Shown here: positions 20,191 to 31,778 of the stretch, piece after piece
How positions within the stretch are numbered: position 1 is the first letter of the stretch
How the letters are laid out: every line of letters starts with the position of its first letter
DNA from: Davidsoniella eucalypti
Taxonomy: Eukaryota > Ascomycota > Sordariomycetes > Microascales > Ceratocystidaceae
Assembly: GCA_004009845.1 (NCBI GenBank)
Contig: RMBW01000082.1
Coordinates: 1-64,000 of the forward strand
DNA: 64,000 bases
Direction of reading: 5' to 3'
Translations under genes and position numbers: made by a program
The notes under the pieces: model-generated
Told to the model about the DNA's origin: nothing
Seen by the model: only the letters and a program-made list of their open reading frames with translations
The model's database searches: none

Positions 20191-22458
20191 TGGTTCGTGA
20201 CGTCGGGTCCCTTCCGGGCAAATTGATGGCGGCCGCCGACGTAGCCGATTCCGAGAAAAGGGGATCGATGACCTTCTTCAGCTCGTCGTCAACCGACTCG
20301 CCCGTTGTCCTCACTGACAACGAGAGCTCGAACCAGGACCATACGCACCGCAAGCTGAGGTCTCGCCATATCCAGTTGATTGGTAAGTGTTTTCCACTTC
20401 TATTGTCCCCCCTAGCAGCTCTTCCCTCTTGTCAATACGCCCTTCCAACAGATCTACCATCCCCACCCTTTCTCTGCAGTCTTCCATTATTCTTCTTGCC
20501 TTCTTCCCTGTAGCACAGCCATTGCCCCACGGTCGATCTTCCATATCGCTTCCATTCCCTTGGAATATCCGCTGTGTCCCTCAAAGCAACCTCCCGCCCT
20601 ATATTACTCGATTGATTGACTAATATGCTTCTTCTCATGCAGGCATTGGTGGTACCATTGGAACCGCCCTCTACGTAAGTATAAGTAACGGTTTGCTAAT
20701 AGACAGCTAGTCACACTGTTAGATGGCTACATATATCCTTTCATGTTCCTTCTGCCCTGTCTGTCCGACATATCGTTGTAGCCTACCAGCTCGCTTACCA
20801 TTTTGTCTGTCGTCTTATAGGTTCAAATAGGCAAAGGTCTCATTGCGGGTGGCCCCGCCTCCCTCTTGATTGCCTTTTCAATCTGGTGTACCATTATCCT
20901 TGCGGTCACCACTTCCATGGCAGAGATGGTCACATACCTGCCCATCTCATCGCCTTTCATCACGTTTGCCGGTCGCTACATTGATGTGGCCTTTGGTTTT
21001 GCTGCTGGCTGGAACTTCTTCATCTTCGAAGCTGCCATGGTTCCGTTTGAAATCGTCGCCTGCAATGTCATCATCCAGTATTGGACTGAAGCCATTCCTA
21101 CTGGAGTGATCATTGCCATCATCGTCGTTCTCTATGGAGTCATCAGCCTCCTGGCTGTCAGGTGAAGTCGAATTCTGGGCCGCCCTGGGTAAGATGATTT
21201 TGATCATTGCTCTCATCATCTTCACCTTCATCGTCATGCTGGGTGGAAATCCTCTTGGTGATCGGTTCGGTTTCCGCTACTGGAAAGATCCTGGTGCCTT
21301 CACCACGTTATACTACCCAGGAAAGTTGGGGTACTTCCTTAGTTTCATGCAGTGCCTGATTCAGGCCTCTTTTATCATTGCTGGTCCCGACTACGTTTCC
21401 ATGGCAGCTGGAGAGACGATCAACCCTCGTCAAGTCTTGCCCAAGGCCTACAACGCCGTCTTCTATCGTCTAACTGTCTTCTTCATCCTGGGTGCGCTGT
21501 GTGTTGGAATCCTGCTTCCCTACGACGATCAGACCCTTATCGATGCGTTCCTCAACGACAAGCCAGGTGCCGCGGCTTCCCCGTAAGTTCTTCCAAGTCT
21601 TTATCGAATTAGATTAGGCTCTCTTGGGTTTCCGTTTTACTAACACATACCAATAGCTATGTCGTTGCCATGGCTCGCCTCAAGATTGGAGTTCTGCCCC
21701 ACATCATCAATGCACTTGTACAGCTGCGTTCGTTAAGTTCAACCTCTCTATAGATTACACACATGTCATATCCCTTGTCTTCTCTCCCTTGTTTTTTATC
21801 TCTTCAAAATATAGTCAACTAACCACATATTTCACAGAGTGCCGGAAACAGTTACGTATACTGTGCTTCCCGTTCTCTTCTTGATCTAGCTCTAGAAAGA
21901 AAGGCGCCGCGCTTCTTCGTCACTTGCAACAAAGACGGAGTGCCGTACTACTGTACTGCTGCCGTTTTGGCTGTTGCTTTCCTGAGTTTCCTTCAGCTCA
22001 GCTCTAGCTCGGCCAAGGTTCTGACGTGGTTTGTGTCTCTGGTCACTGCGGCACAGCTGATGAACTTTGCAGTGATGAGCGCGGCATACTTAGCCTTTTT
22101 CTACGCCTGCAAGACGCAGGGTGTCGACCGGAATACCCTACCGTACACCAGTGCTTTCCAGCCCTTTGCCGCCTGGTACTCCCTGGTCGGTATGATCATC
22201 ATGACATTTGTTGGTGGCTACGCAGTCTTTCTCCCCGGTCACTGGAGTGTCACGACGTTTCTGTTTTCGTACACCATGGTCGGTGTCTTCCCGGTCATGT
22301 TCATCGTGTACAAAATCGTCAAGAGGACAACTTGGCGCCGCCCAGAGGAAGTCGATCTGTTCACTGGCGTTCGGGAAATCGAGGAATATGAGAACAGTTA
22401 CATTCCGGAGACAAACCTTGGCCTCTACGATCGTGTGCTTGATCGCATATTCGGGTAA
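20191..22458 (+). pseudogene. AGP2-like amino-acid permease (YAT family), two frameshifts
   Basis: Plasma-membrane amino-acid transporter of the fungal YAT/APC superfamily, closest in pattern to AGP2-type general permeases. Five exons are supported by GT-AG introns at 20383-20642, 20675-20820, 21583-21656 (with a CTAAC branch site) and 21732-21837. Signature stretches are R-S-R-H-I-Q-L-I-G-G-I-G-G-T-I-G-T, A-E-M-V-T-Y-L-P-I, F-E-I-V-A-C-N-V-I, Y-V-S-M-A-A-G-E and the C-terminal E-E-V-D-L-F. After L-L-A-V-R (21162) about eight bases of the usual W-Y-G-E codons are missing, giving an immediate TGA. Near 21716 four more bases seem lost. The 4th intron donor is GTTAAG, a weak form. It is probably a recent pseudogene unless the assembly is wrong. 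Confidence 0.85.
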
Positions 22459-22494
22459 TGGTGGAAGGTGTTCACTGGCGTCCGGGAAATCGAG
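22360..22494 (+). repeat. Partial tandem duplication at the permease 3' end
   Basis: A 24-bp coding segment (22360-22383, TTCACTGGCGT...ATCGAG) is repeated just after the stop codon at 22471-22494 with one mismatch. It is flanked by further repeats of GGTGGAAGGTG/GATGGAAGGTGATGG up to about 22530. The second copy is untranslated. This looks like slippage or a small tandem duplication after the gene's last codons. Confidence 0.75.
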
Positions 22495-22815
22495 TATGTT
22501 CGGGTGATGATGGAAGGTGATGGAAGGTGATGGCTGTTTTGTTGTTAGACAAGTACATATTTGGGATTGGTCTTTATCTTTCTATACAGCATAAGTATAT
22601 TAAATACTTTGTTGTGGCATGCCTTACGGCTCACGTTTGTTTTTTGGGGATCCTATTTGGATTCAGTTTGCATCATGGACTTTGTTTTTATTGCTACATT
22701 CAGATGATTGTTGGAACAAAATGTCCTACTAAATGAGTCTCTTTGTGGGATTATAAATTCCTTTATATAAATATAAAAAAATCTTAAAACCCAAGTCAAA
22801 AACAGGCACTAATAA

Positions 22816-24009
22816 ACAGACTTCGCTTCTGATCGAAGACGAGGAGGGAGGAAACGCCCATATAATTGGACCCGACGTCACCCGTGACTCTCAAGTCTTG
22901 GCTGACTATCTGGTAATGTTACACCCGTCGACTGGAATTATGTGGGTGATTAAGCCTCAGGCCAACCCTGCTGCAGGGCCTGTTATCTTTGCTTGTGTCA
23001 AGAAACAGCCTCTTGGAATGGTGGTGTCGGACGTCTCCCAGTGCCAAAAAACTCAAGATAGTAGAAAAGCTTTTCGAGCCGTGGTGGGCGCAGTTACTCT
23101 TTCAAAATCAAAACATATGCCTACCACTTCTGCAGGAAGAAGCATTTTTGAGCCAAGTTTTTAATGAAAAGGAGCGGGTTAGTCCTGCTTTACAAACGAC
23201 TTTGATAGAACAGAAATTTAGTCAACGGGGTTTGCGGGTTTTCGTACTGGCGCTGTGTCAGGAACGAATCTAGCATACGACTGAGAACAAGGACCTGCTA
23301 AAGTCGTTTGTGTCACAGTAGTAGTTCCTATCCCCCCCACTCTACCCCCGGCACTACTAGTTTGTTTGCGGTAGATGTAAATGCTGGTATGAGTTGCCAA
23401 ACGAGACAGTACGCAGGATCAAACTCCAAGGAAGGAGACTAACAATAGTTTGACTACATTATAGAATTCCATTTTTTACACTCCCGATTCTTGACGTTGG
23501 ACGCGCTATCGAGAGCTTCACTAGAGTTCTATTTGCACCCCTGACTAGTATCGAGCAGTATGCACCCCGACCACCAGGCAAGACTTGGCCAGTGGAAGCC
23601 ATCATCTGTTTAGAAACACCTAAAGACAAACTCCGAAGCCATATTCAGATACTAGAAAACATATTCCGGCTGTCGTTCGAAATCTATGTTCTTCACACTA
23701 CATTGCCGTGAACTTCCATCCAGCCAAGAAAACCCCGATCTTAAGCTGAGTGGGAATATTGTCCGAATACAAGAGCTGCTCAGTCAGTTAGATCTCGAGG
23801 CGCCGGGAAGCCATACAGTAGTATGGCCGCTATTTATTACCGCAGCAGAGGCGCAAAAGGCCGAAAATCGGGAATACTTTATGGGCATTCTCAAGCTCAT
23901 TGGAGATGCAACAGGGTACCAGAATGTATGCTGTGGGATCAAAGCTTTACCAAGGCTGGATAGGGAACGGTGGTCGAACTTACATTTGGTTGGCACGATC
24001 ATCATGTAG
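22816..24009 (+). pseudogene. Decayed fungal transcription-factor gene
   Basis: Two separated protein remnants resemble the regulatory part of fungal Zn2Cys6-type factors. About 22816-23165 reads H-I-I-G-P-D-V-T-R-D-S-Q-V-L-A-D-Y-L, then after a frameshift E-K-L-F-E-P-W-W and C-L-P-L-L-Q-E-E-A-F. About 23490-24009 reads L-E-A-P-G-S-H-T-V-V-W-P-L-F-I-T-A-A-E-A and R-E-Y-F-M-G-I-L, typical of the C-terminal Fungal_trans-type domain. Several stops and frameshifts separate them, and no Zn2Cys6 DNA-binding cluster is visible. The family call rests on motif memory, not a search. Confidence 0.6.
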
Positions 24010-24925
24010 ATGCTGTGGATCGTGTAGACGCTGTAATTGTTTGTTTTCGTGATAAAGCTTGGCATATCAAACTACCGAAGTGATCGACATGCTCGCTTAC
24101 CGGGCATCTGGGATATATAGGTGGGAAGTCCGCATCATTGTAAAACAAAACATGGTGTATAACCTTCTATGCCCAGTCACTAGATCAACAAGCAATAGTA
24201 ACAGAATGGACCAGTTGGACTCGTTCATAAGCGGGTTTTCCACTCAATTTTGGCGCACGGTTCTTATGATTTCGTCCCGGCTCTTTTCCGCTGGCTCACA
24301 AAGTTCCGGTCGTGCAGATGAGAGGTGAAAGGCAGCAACGGATGCACACAGAACGCTGGACCATCAGGTCGTGATAAGCCAGAGGAAGAATTTCAAATCG
24401 ATAGCCATTGGCCTCGTCATCATACATGACCATAACTAGCGACACATAGTTTGAAACTACAAACCGTTAGTTAGATAGTACTTACAAGATAAATTTCAAA
24501 GAATGAATAATGTATCGTAGTGATCTTTGAGCAAGCTCAACATATAAAAAGTAATTACCAACTGAAGAGAAACAAAACTGTCTCAAAAATTCATTCCATG
24601 ATAATTCACAAAGTAAATATAAGTTTTAGTTGGTTTTACAGAGAGATTAGGCTATCAGTTAAATGTCATTATTTATCAACGGCTAACATAGTATTGGCCA
24701 ATAAAATCAGATTATCTAGATTTGGCACGCATTTCTTAACTTCTTAATTGTTGGCCTTTCGCAGCACCGAGAAACTCTGTCTCGCCAAAGGAAGTAAAGA
24801 TAGTCAACTATATATTACATTTCTTGTAACTAGTTAGTCAACCAGAGAAAAAAGCGAAGTAATCCTTGTCCACCTAAATTCGTTGATCTAAATGAACTTC
24901 GTTTACTAACTTGGGCAGATACTGC
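24010..24925. other. AT-rich non-coding stretch
   Basis: About 900 bases of AT-rich DNA with only short, unconvincing reading frames. I see no gene, RNA gene or clear repeat here. It marks the change from gene-like composition to the AT-rich block that fills most of 24-58 kb. Confidence 0.5.
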
Positions 24926-25001
24926 AAGACCAAGTTTTTTTTTTTTTTTTAATTCATTTATCTTATGGAGCTACAGAGCTATGAAGATAAGACCAAGTTT
25001 T
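24926..25001 (-). mobile_element. Micro-retroposon copy 1 with 13-bp target duplication
   Basis: A 38-bp body (24951-24988) is preceded on the plus strand by a T run, so on the minus strand it is a body plus poly(A). AAGACCAAGTTTT occurs on both sides (24926-24938 and 24989-25001) as a perfect target-site duplication. The body matches copy 4 at 57530-57567 at 37 of 38 bases. No coding capacity. Confidence 0.8.
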
Positions 25002-25341
25002 AATCTAACGTAAAGTTGTATTATCCTAAAAAGAGAATTGAGACTTATACACAACAATATAAGCAGGGAAAAACCCGACATTAAAGCCTCGAATTAAGTA
25101 GACATAGTTAACTTCGAGCTTTCACATCGCAAATATGACGATATCGTTTCCTACGAACTAGGTCTGTTTTGTTGACTCTGGCATCTCATTACATATATGT
25201 CCCCTAAGCACTAAAAATGCCCTTAAGCCTTATTTCATTGGCTACTATTGAGGTATTAGGACTTTGGTAGAAAACGAAAATAAGAAGTTGAAGATTATAG
25301 AGAATTAGTAATCAAGACAGATGCCTGAGTAATGCTCAGCC
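25002..25341. other. AT-rich spacer
   Basis: About 340 bases with no gene or repeat that I can identify, between micro-retroposon copy 1 and repeat R. Confidence 0.45.
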
Positions 25342-26412
25342 TTGAGAAGCTGCCTATGTTCCAAGTTTAGAACATAAATTACTCGCCATCTCTAGAATTG
25401 TATAGTAGTCGTGAAGCGGTAGTTAAGAAAAATGTGATAACAAGCCTGCTATAAGAGATTCTAGTGGGATTACATAAATGATCCAATTCATCTACCGAAG
25501 ACAATCTTGACAAACCACTTCTCGAGAAGGCCCAAGTAATAATGGCCACAGCTCCAAGCAGACAGTGACTAGCCGGACTAGGTTCATCTGTGTACTTTAT
25601 TTTCTGGCACTGTGGATTCCGACAGGAATATCCTGGGTATACCAGCAAATCCTGAATGCCTCTCTAGGCATAACTATATATATATATCTCTCAAAAGATC
25701 GTTTTAAGGGTAGTCTCCTCGAAATCTACTTGAAGATTGGTCTCTGCTACTTTTCCTCGTGAAAAATCGGTTAAGTTAGTTGGTCAACTTCAAATATTGA
25801 TCTGTAACAGGAATTGATGCAGTGAAAATATATATTTGGATGTGCAGAATGATACCGTGAGATGATATAGGTGATGAAAAGGTAGTTCTAGTCTCATTGA
25901 CTGTGGATGAGAATTCTCTGTGCCTCTAAAGATGGTTACACTCATTGACCGAAGAAATGTTTGTCAAGAAGGTAGATAGCATTATACAACCGATAAGAAC
26001 TGATAAAATATTGTACTATGACAAACATAACTCACTAGCATGTACACTTTCCATCTTATATCTAATTTTTTAAAAGTTTCTTTTTTTTTTTTTGAATCAT
26101 TAATCTTATGGGGGCTATAGAGCTATGAAGATGTTCATCTCATATCTAGATATGATACTCAAGATCTTCATGATCACCCCGCATTCGCTTCTAGTGTGAA
26201 TTTCTACCGAATCCACAAAGATATAACTTGCAAAAATGGGCATTGGGGGTCTTGCGGAAAGGGTATGTTTATGTTTGTTACAATTGTGCATAATCCACAA
26301 GAAGATTCTAGAGAGTTTCAACGCCATGCAGAGCGGTTGCCGGATTAATGGCAGCTTTACTAGTGCTATGAGAACCGCCAAACATACCGAGTACATCAAG
26401 AAGAACGATGCC
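25342..26412 (-). repeat. Repeat R, diverged copy 1
   Basis: About 1.07 kb, alignable to 33437-34303 (opposite orientation) and 42143-42935 (same orientation) but clearly diverged. Shared landmarks are CCTATGTTCCAAGTTTAG, a TATATATA tract, and a segment ending ACATACCGAGTACAT. It carries a micro-retroposon insertion at 26065-26135 and about 190 bases not present in the other copies. Reading frames in it are mirrored in the other copies but look non-coding. Confidence 0.7.
26052..26148 (-). mobile_element. Micro-retroposon copy 2
   Basis: The body (about 26094-26132) resembles copies 1 and 4 with a few substitutions, with a 13-T run at 26081-26093. The flanks CATCTTATATCTA (26052-26064) and CATCTCATATCTA (26136-26148) match at 12 of 13 bases and are the likely target duplication. 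This copy has three extra bases at the body's 5' end (minus sense AAC), as does copy 5. Confidence 0.65.
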
Positions 26413-28479
26413 TTTACACTTTAAAATTGCCAAAACAACTTTAATATACAGGCAAAACTAGCCATACTATAATTTCTAGCTTCCAATACAAGTTATCAGC
26501 TACATCTGAAGGATGGATGTTCTATGCATGGAGTTCGAGCTTTATTTACCATAGATCGGTACATTTTTACTCACATAGATTCTAGAGATTACATGTTATT
26601 ACATTTGTTGAGACAATAGAGAAATTAAATTATCAAAAAGAATATAATTATCATGATTACCGGGATCACAATGTAGAGATGGGGACGAGTTGAAGTGGAA
26701 TCATAATCATCAACTAAAATGGGAAATATGGCATTCGAGCTGCATCTTTTTTATTGTATGTCTCATGTTATTTGTATTGATACTAGGTATCGTATGACTA
26801 AAACGTGATATCTGCCTACATGCTATGTATAAATTCTGTTATTGTGGCCCGGAAGCTGAACTAATAAACGAAGATATGATTCTGGTATCAGCTATGAAAG
26901 AGGATACCCAGGAGAAGAAGATTGCATTTTCTACACTGTATAGGGCAATTATAAACAATATTTATCCTGTGAAATGATGACTGTTTTTGAAGTATATAGT
27001 TATGGATGAAATTCTCAACTTTGTAAGCAGTTTCAACCCGAGCCTTGTGACAGTTGTCCATAATTGCCCAAGTCTTGAGTTCCATATTCATGAACTAAAA
27101 TCTTTGATGCAGAGGATGCAGTGATAACAAAGATTACAAAGGTTTTAGACTGGCAAAAACGTTGAGTATTGCTCATGTTGTCAATGCTATCCGTCAACTG
27201 CTTTCCCGGCGATAGTAGAGAGCAACACCGAAATACTTATCTACAACTCTGTGTAGACATAAAACTAAAGCTGAACCTGATATAGACACACTAAGCTCAG
27301 TGTTATTATCGTATGTTTTTAGTAACGTTAAGTATTTTGTTTCATTGATAATTGAGGACTTACGTTCCATTGCAAGCGTCGAGAGACTATATATATTTGT
27401 TGAGCTAAACGAACGTATGTTCATCAGGTGTTGTTGTGTGGCTGTAGTTCACCTTAGAGCTTTATAAATATTGTTAGCTTATATATGGCTGCTATGCCGG
27501 TATCACACATTATTGCAAGACAATACTGGAGAAAATCAGAGCACATATATAATGATATATATAGTGATTAGGAATTGAGTTGCTCTTGGAACTAACATAT
27601 AACTGTAGTTGTATATACAATCCTCTTCTCTTGACTCCTCGGTTAAAACAATAATATGGCCACCTTTATATAGAATACTATGCTACCTTGTATTGATGAA
27701 TTTAAATGTATCTAACAGTGTGGCTTGAATCATAGAAGTTCGAAATTTTCGTTGTGCATTTGATACAATATTGATGCTGTAATGTATACCCACAATATTA
27801 GTATCATTATGTATCATAACCTTTCAGGTTCTACCAACTGCAAAAATGTCCACCTTGAACATTAAGAGGCACTATAGAATAATATGACTTGTATTCACTA
27901 CACTAGTAGTCATAGCTAGCTATATACCCTACTATAAAATAATGTATATGGCCAGGTTTCTAGCAACTCTATGTTCTACTTAGTGATATCAGAAGGCCTC
28001 ACTTTTATTATCGACACAATTTTGACACCAGACAGTGAAGTGAGTATGTGACAAATATTTCGATCACTTGCCAAACTCTGCAATGATAATATCAAAATAC
28101 TTGATACACTTGATGTTCCTAAATCAACTTCTATTTGATCGTAAGCCACCTCTAAACTCAAAGATAGGTTGACTTCTCTCAATCTCTCATCCTTCAATTT
28201 TAGTTATAAACAACCCACGGCTTGAGAAAATGTTCCTTAGGTCATTTGATCATGATGATTTATAAACCGGGCAAACTAAAGAGACACTCCTGCCACAGAA
28301 CAAATGAACAAACTACAGAATCATTACGTATTGGTAATCAAATGACAAAGGGGCCATCTTGTCACAGCTAACCAAAAGATCTCCTAATATCGGTAATAAC
28401 AGTTCAGCTTGTTTTAGCTCTTAGCTTTTGATCCTTTCTCTTCTAACATTTCTACATCTTTGTTGTAGGTGTACTAGCC

Positions 28480-28527
28480 TTGCACATCACGTGACTACGC
28501 ATACACTACATCACGTGACTTACCTCC
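28480..28527 (+). repeat. 24-bp duplication containing CACGTG in arm A
   Basis: The 12-mer CATCACGTGACT occurs twice in arm A, separated by 12 bases. Arm B (about 47855) has a single copy. This 24-bp difference is the main length change between the inner arms and accounts for the shift in mirrored coordinates from 76,375 to 76,351. CACGTG is an E-box-type palindrome, but no gene start is close enough to assign a role. Confidence 0.7.
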
Positions 28528-28589
28528 ACTCTATATAATAACACCTCCATAACATTTCCTTCGTAGACCCCATTTAATAAATCACCCTT

Positions 28590-29125
28590 TACATATTTTC
28601 TCCACAACAATCTTGCCTTATCTGACTAATACAAATTCTTGTATTACCCTTAGTGCTTTATTAGTACTATTTGAGTCTAAATATTAGCAGTACTGCTGTT
28701 GTTCTTTTGATAAGTACAGTTCCTAAATTATGTGCTCCTTGGTGAAAAGACACAGAAAAGGCAAGCTAGTTAGTTTCCACTCCCTAGAACTAGTACATGT
28801 TTCTACTCAAGACATCTTTGGCGAACACTTCAAATTTGTAACCAATTCCTAGTAAAAATTACCACTTTATAGGAATAAAAGTATTAAATACTTACAGTTA
28901 GTATTGTTTTTTTTCCATCTAAAACTTTAAATTTGCAATTATATACAAATATAAGTATCACAACCACATTCTTAGTAAGCGAAATCATAGAAAAGTTACC
29001 ATTTCTACATCAACTTTAGCCAATGACGCATTTATATAAGCTTAAATTGAGTTGAATATAAATGGCCTCCGCCCTCTTATTAGCTATCAACTGCCGCCGA
29101 ATAATACCACCTGGTTCTCCAAGGG
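28590..29125 (+). repeat. AT-rich dispersed repeat P, copy in arm A
   Basis: Shares ordered blocks with 41400-41659, 51850-52700 and 58300-58540: CTGACTAATACAAATT, GTCTAAATATTAGCAGTACTGC, and TTAGTAAGCGAAATCATAG. It ends with GCCGCCGAATAATACC, also present at 52802 inside the LINE. Diverged and non-coding. It may be a decayed 3' end of LINE copies. A mirrored copy is in arm B (about 47250-47785). Confidence 0.6.
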
Positions 29126-30527
29126 CCATTAGGGTCTCTCGATGTCTAACGATCCACTAAGGTCAGATCCACATAAAGACGTAAAATTATAAATTAAAAA
29201 ATTAAAGCAAAAAAATTAAATACAAAACAGATACAAAAAATCCACAAAAAGAACTCCCTGGAGCTACTATTCAGTGAGCCTCCAGGAGACTGGCAATCAT
29301 GGCAGGTTTTGAAAAATGGAAACGGGAAATACTAGTTATTGACAGAAATAGTTAATCATATGTATAATTAGGCATTCGGACATTGTGAAGTGCTATGTGT
29401 CACTCTTTCTACAAATCCCATAACATGACTTAAACAAAGTGGCGATGTTAGGGTTTGACTAACAACCCTGTGTCTTTCCTCCCATTTTATTATGACCCAG
29501 CTCTTGAATAATCTCTAAACTAGTTGTATGTAAAATCTTCATCTTCTTCTCGATATATGATTTGGCTTTAATCTATAAAGTTTAATTTGTCTCTGGGCTA
29601 GGTACCTTTCATCGTGAAATTAAGAGCCAAAAAACCCAAAAAGATACCAATGCAAAACACTACTTGCCTTTTCCGAACGCCTCAATCTCTCTGGGTTTTT
29701 ATACATTTTTCGGACTGTTTGTCTCCTTCTTGAACAACCATTTCTAATTTGTATCTATGTCAAAAGTGTATGTCTCAATCTGGAAGTCGCTAAGTGATGA
29801 AAATGATAGTCTAAAAGAGGATTGTTGGCCTTGTTAGACATAAATATGGCCATCATATCTTTTACGGTTTTAAAGATAGCATTCATTTACATGATCAACA
29901 GAGAGCAAAACCATACAAACAGAGAGTTCTACAATGCTATAAAATATGTGAAATTGGGGGTCAAGAGTCGAGCCATATTTAATTGTAACTAAAAGTCAGA
30001 AACTCACCTAAGTCTTAAATCGTACCTCGATATTTTGCCATAATGGACAAATATAGTTAAATTGCCTCAAATGTTGAAAAACAAGACACTTTTGAACCGT
30101 TCTGTGGTGGCATAGCCATAACTAGTACTGGCTAATATAGTTAGTTTCAAGGTGAAAACACAATCAATTCATGTTTCTTTTCAGTCTTAACACCATCCTA
30201 TTAAGAAGAGTTGCAATTTGATGGAAGGGCATGATTATAAAGAGGGGGGAAGAGTCAACTATAGATAGGCTACAATTTGGTTTTGTCACTTCTGATATTG
30301 ACTTGTGTCTTCATACCCTAAAATATTATTGGATCGCCATAGATAAATCAAGGTAGGAGCCAGAAAATCTAAGAGTAATCGTAGCAAAAGAAACCAAAAG
30401 TAGACATGGCTAAGCAGATGATCAGCAAATCATCGACGCACTGTCTTGTCACTCTAGAGATATCCTAAGTTGACAAAACAGAGAGTATTATAACGTCATG
30501 GGGAAAGAGCCAGGATGGGTATCCTCT

Positions 30528-31432
30528 TTAGTTAGAAACACCACCAGACTCGTAGTAATAAGCAGTGAGAGTAATGGTAGAAGAAGAAGTGGAGCTAATG
30601 CTAAAGGCCAACTATGGGAAAATACCGTCAGAGACGTCACTGCCAAGTAGGGTGTACTCCAAAAGGGCCGACCTCATAAGTAGCAGTCTCGCTTACCAGA
30701 GTAGAGTCCTTGGCGTTGGTAGCCAGAGTCTAGGTATTGTAGCATAGGGCTCGTAGACCTCGACAGCAAAGACCAGGTCCTGGTTATAGAAGGTCTGGCC
30801 AACATGGCTGGCATAGTTCTCAGAGCCAAGAGTTGAGTTAGCTAGAAGAATGACATTGGGGTGAGCATAATGTGAATGTGGGTGGCACGAGAAGTGTAGT
30901 GACCAGGGAAGATAGACTTGAAGTTGGCAACAAGACATTGGGGACTGGCTTGTAAATGTCGACATCGATGACCTAATAGTCCATAAGCAAATCAACACCC
31001 TCTTGGGTCTTGGAGATGTCTTCACAGACATACTCTCCAGCAACATTGGAAATAGTAAACTAGAACAAAAGCTGATAGATCAAATGTATAGAGAAAACTT
31101 ACAGTAAGGACCCTGAGTGACTCCTGAGGTCAGGATGTTGTACCCAGCAAAGAGAGTGGAAGCGTCAGTGTTAAGAGTGTAACTCTCAGAGGTCTTGTTG
31201 TGATTGGTAGTCAGGACAGAAGTCAGAAATCACCTTTCGATCTCATGTTTAGCGTACGGCAGTGACATCAAGAGCCTTGAGCGTCTCAGCAGTGAGTAAG
31301 AGAATAACGCTTAGTATTGGAGAGGTAATCACGGCGCTCAAGAGCCTCCTATACGATGCTGAGGCCAAGGTGAGCGTTAGCCAGAGAGGCCGCGACATCC
31401 AGAGTAGCGATGATGTTGTGAACGAAGACCAT
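30528..31432 (-). pseudogene. Dead intradiol dioxygenase-like gene in arm A
   Basis: Mirror image of 44943-45847. In minus sense it starts ATGGTCTTCGTTCACAAC and retains recognisable pieces of the secreted fungal intradiol ring-cleavage dioxygenase-like family: N-H-N-K-T-S-E-S-Y-T-L-N-T-D, T-Q-G-P-Y, V-I-D-V-D-T, T-H-I-H, N-Y-A-S-H-V-G-Q. A 43-bp GT-AG intron survives. The central part carrying the first metal ligands is deleted, and several stops and frameshifts interrupt it. It is non-functional and differs from the arm B copy by a few transitions. Confidence 0.75.
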
Positions 31433-31597
31433 TTGGAAGATAAGTTGTTGATAGTAGAGTGAAAAGAGAGTAGATGAAGTTGAAGTTGAAGTTGTAAAAT
31501 GAAAGAAAGTCGGAAGTAAGAAGAGAATGGTAGAGAGATGTTGTTATGGAATGATGTGATGAAGAAAGGAAATCAAAAGAGTTCTTCAGTGTGATAA

Positions 31598-31778
31598 TGA
31601 AAGGATCTAGGACCCATTATTGTTGACTGTGGTAGATACCACAGCCGTTTACCTTTACATAAGGAGGCCGTCTTATTCTTGTCTAGTTCTTTCCTTTTCC
31701 TCTCTATCTTCTTCAACCTTTGAATATACTTTTATACTTCTATCTTTTCAAGCCTCGTTCTCGTCGTAGATCGTCAAA
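31598..31778 (+). repeat. Solo LTR of family 4 in arm A
   Basis: 181 bp, starting TGAAAGGATCTAGG and ending GTCGTAGATCGTCAAA, flanked by GATAA on both sides (31593-31597, 31779-31783). The final dinucleotide is AA here but CA in the copy at 50149-50281, which defines the true end. The mirror copy in arm B (44597-44777) has the same target duplication, so insertion predates the arm duplication. Confidence 0.85.
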
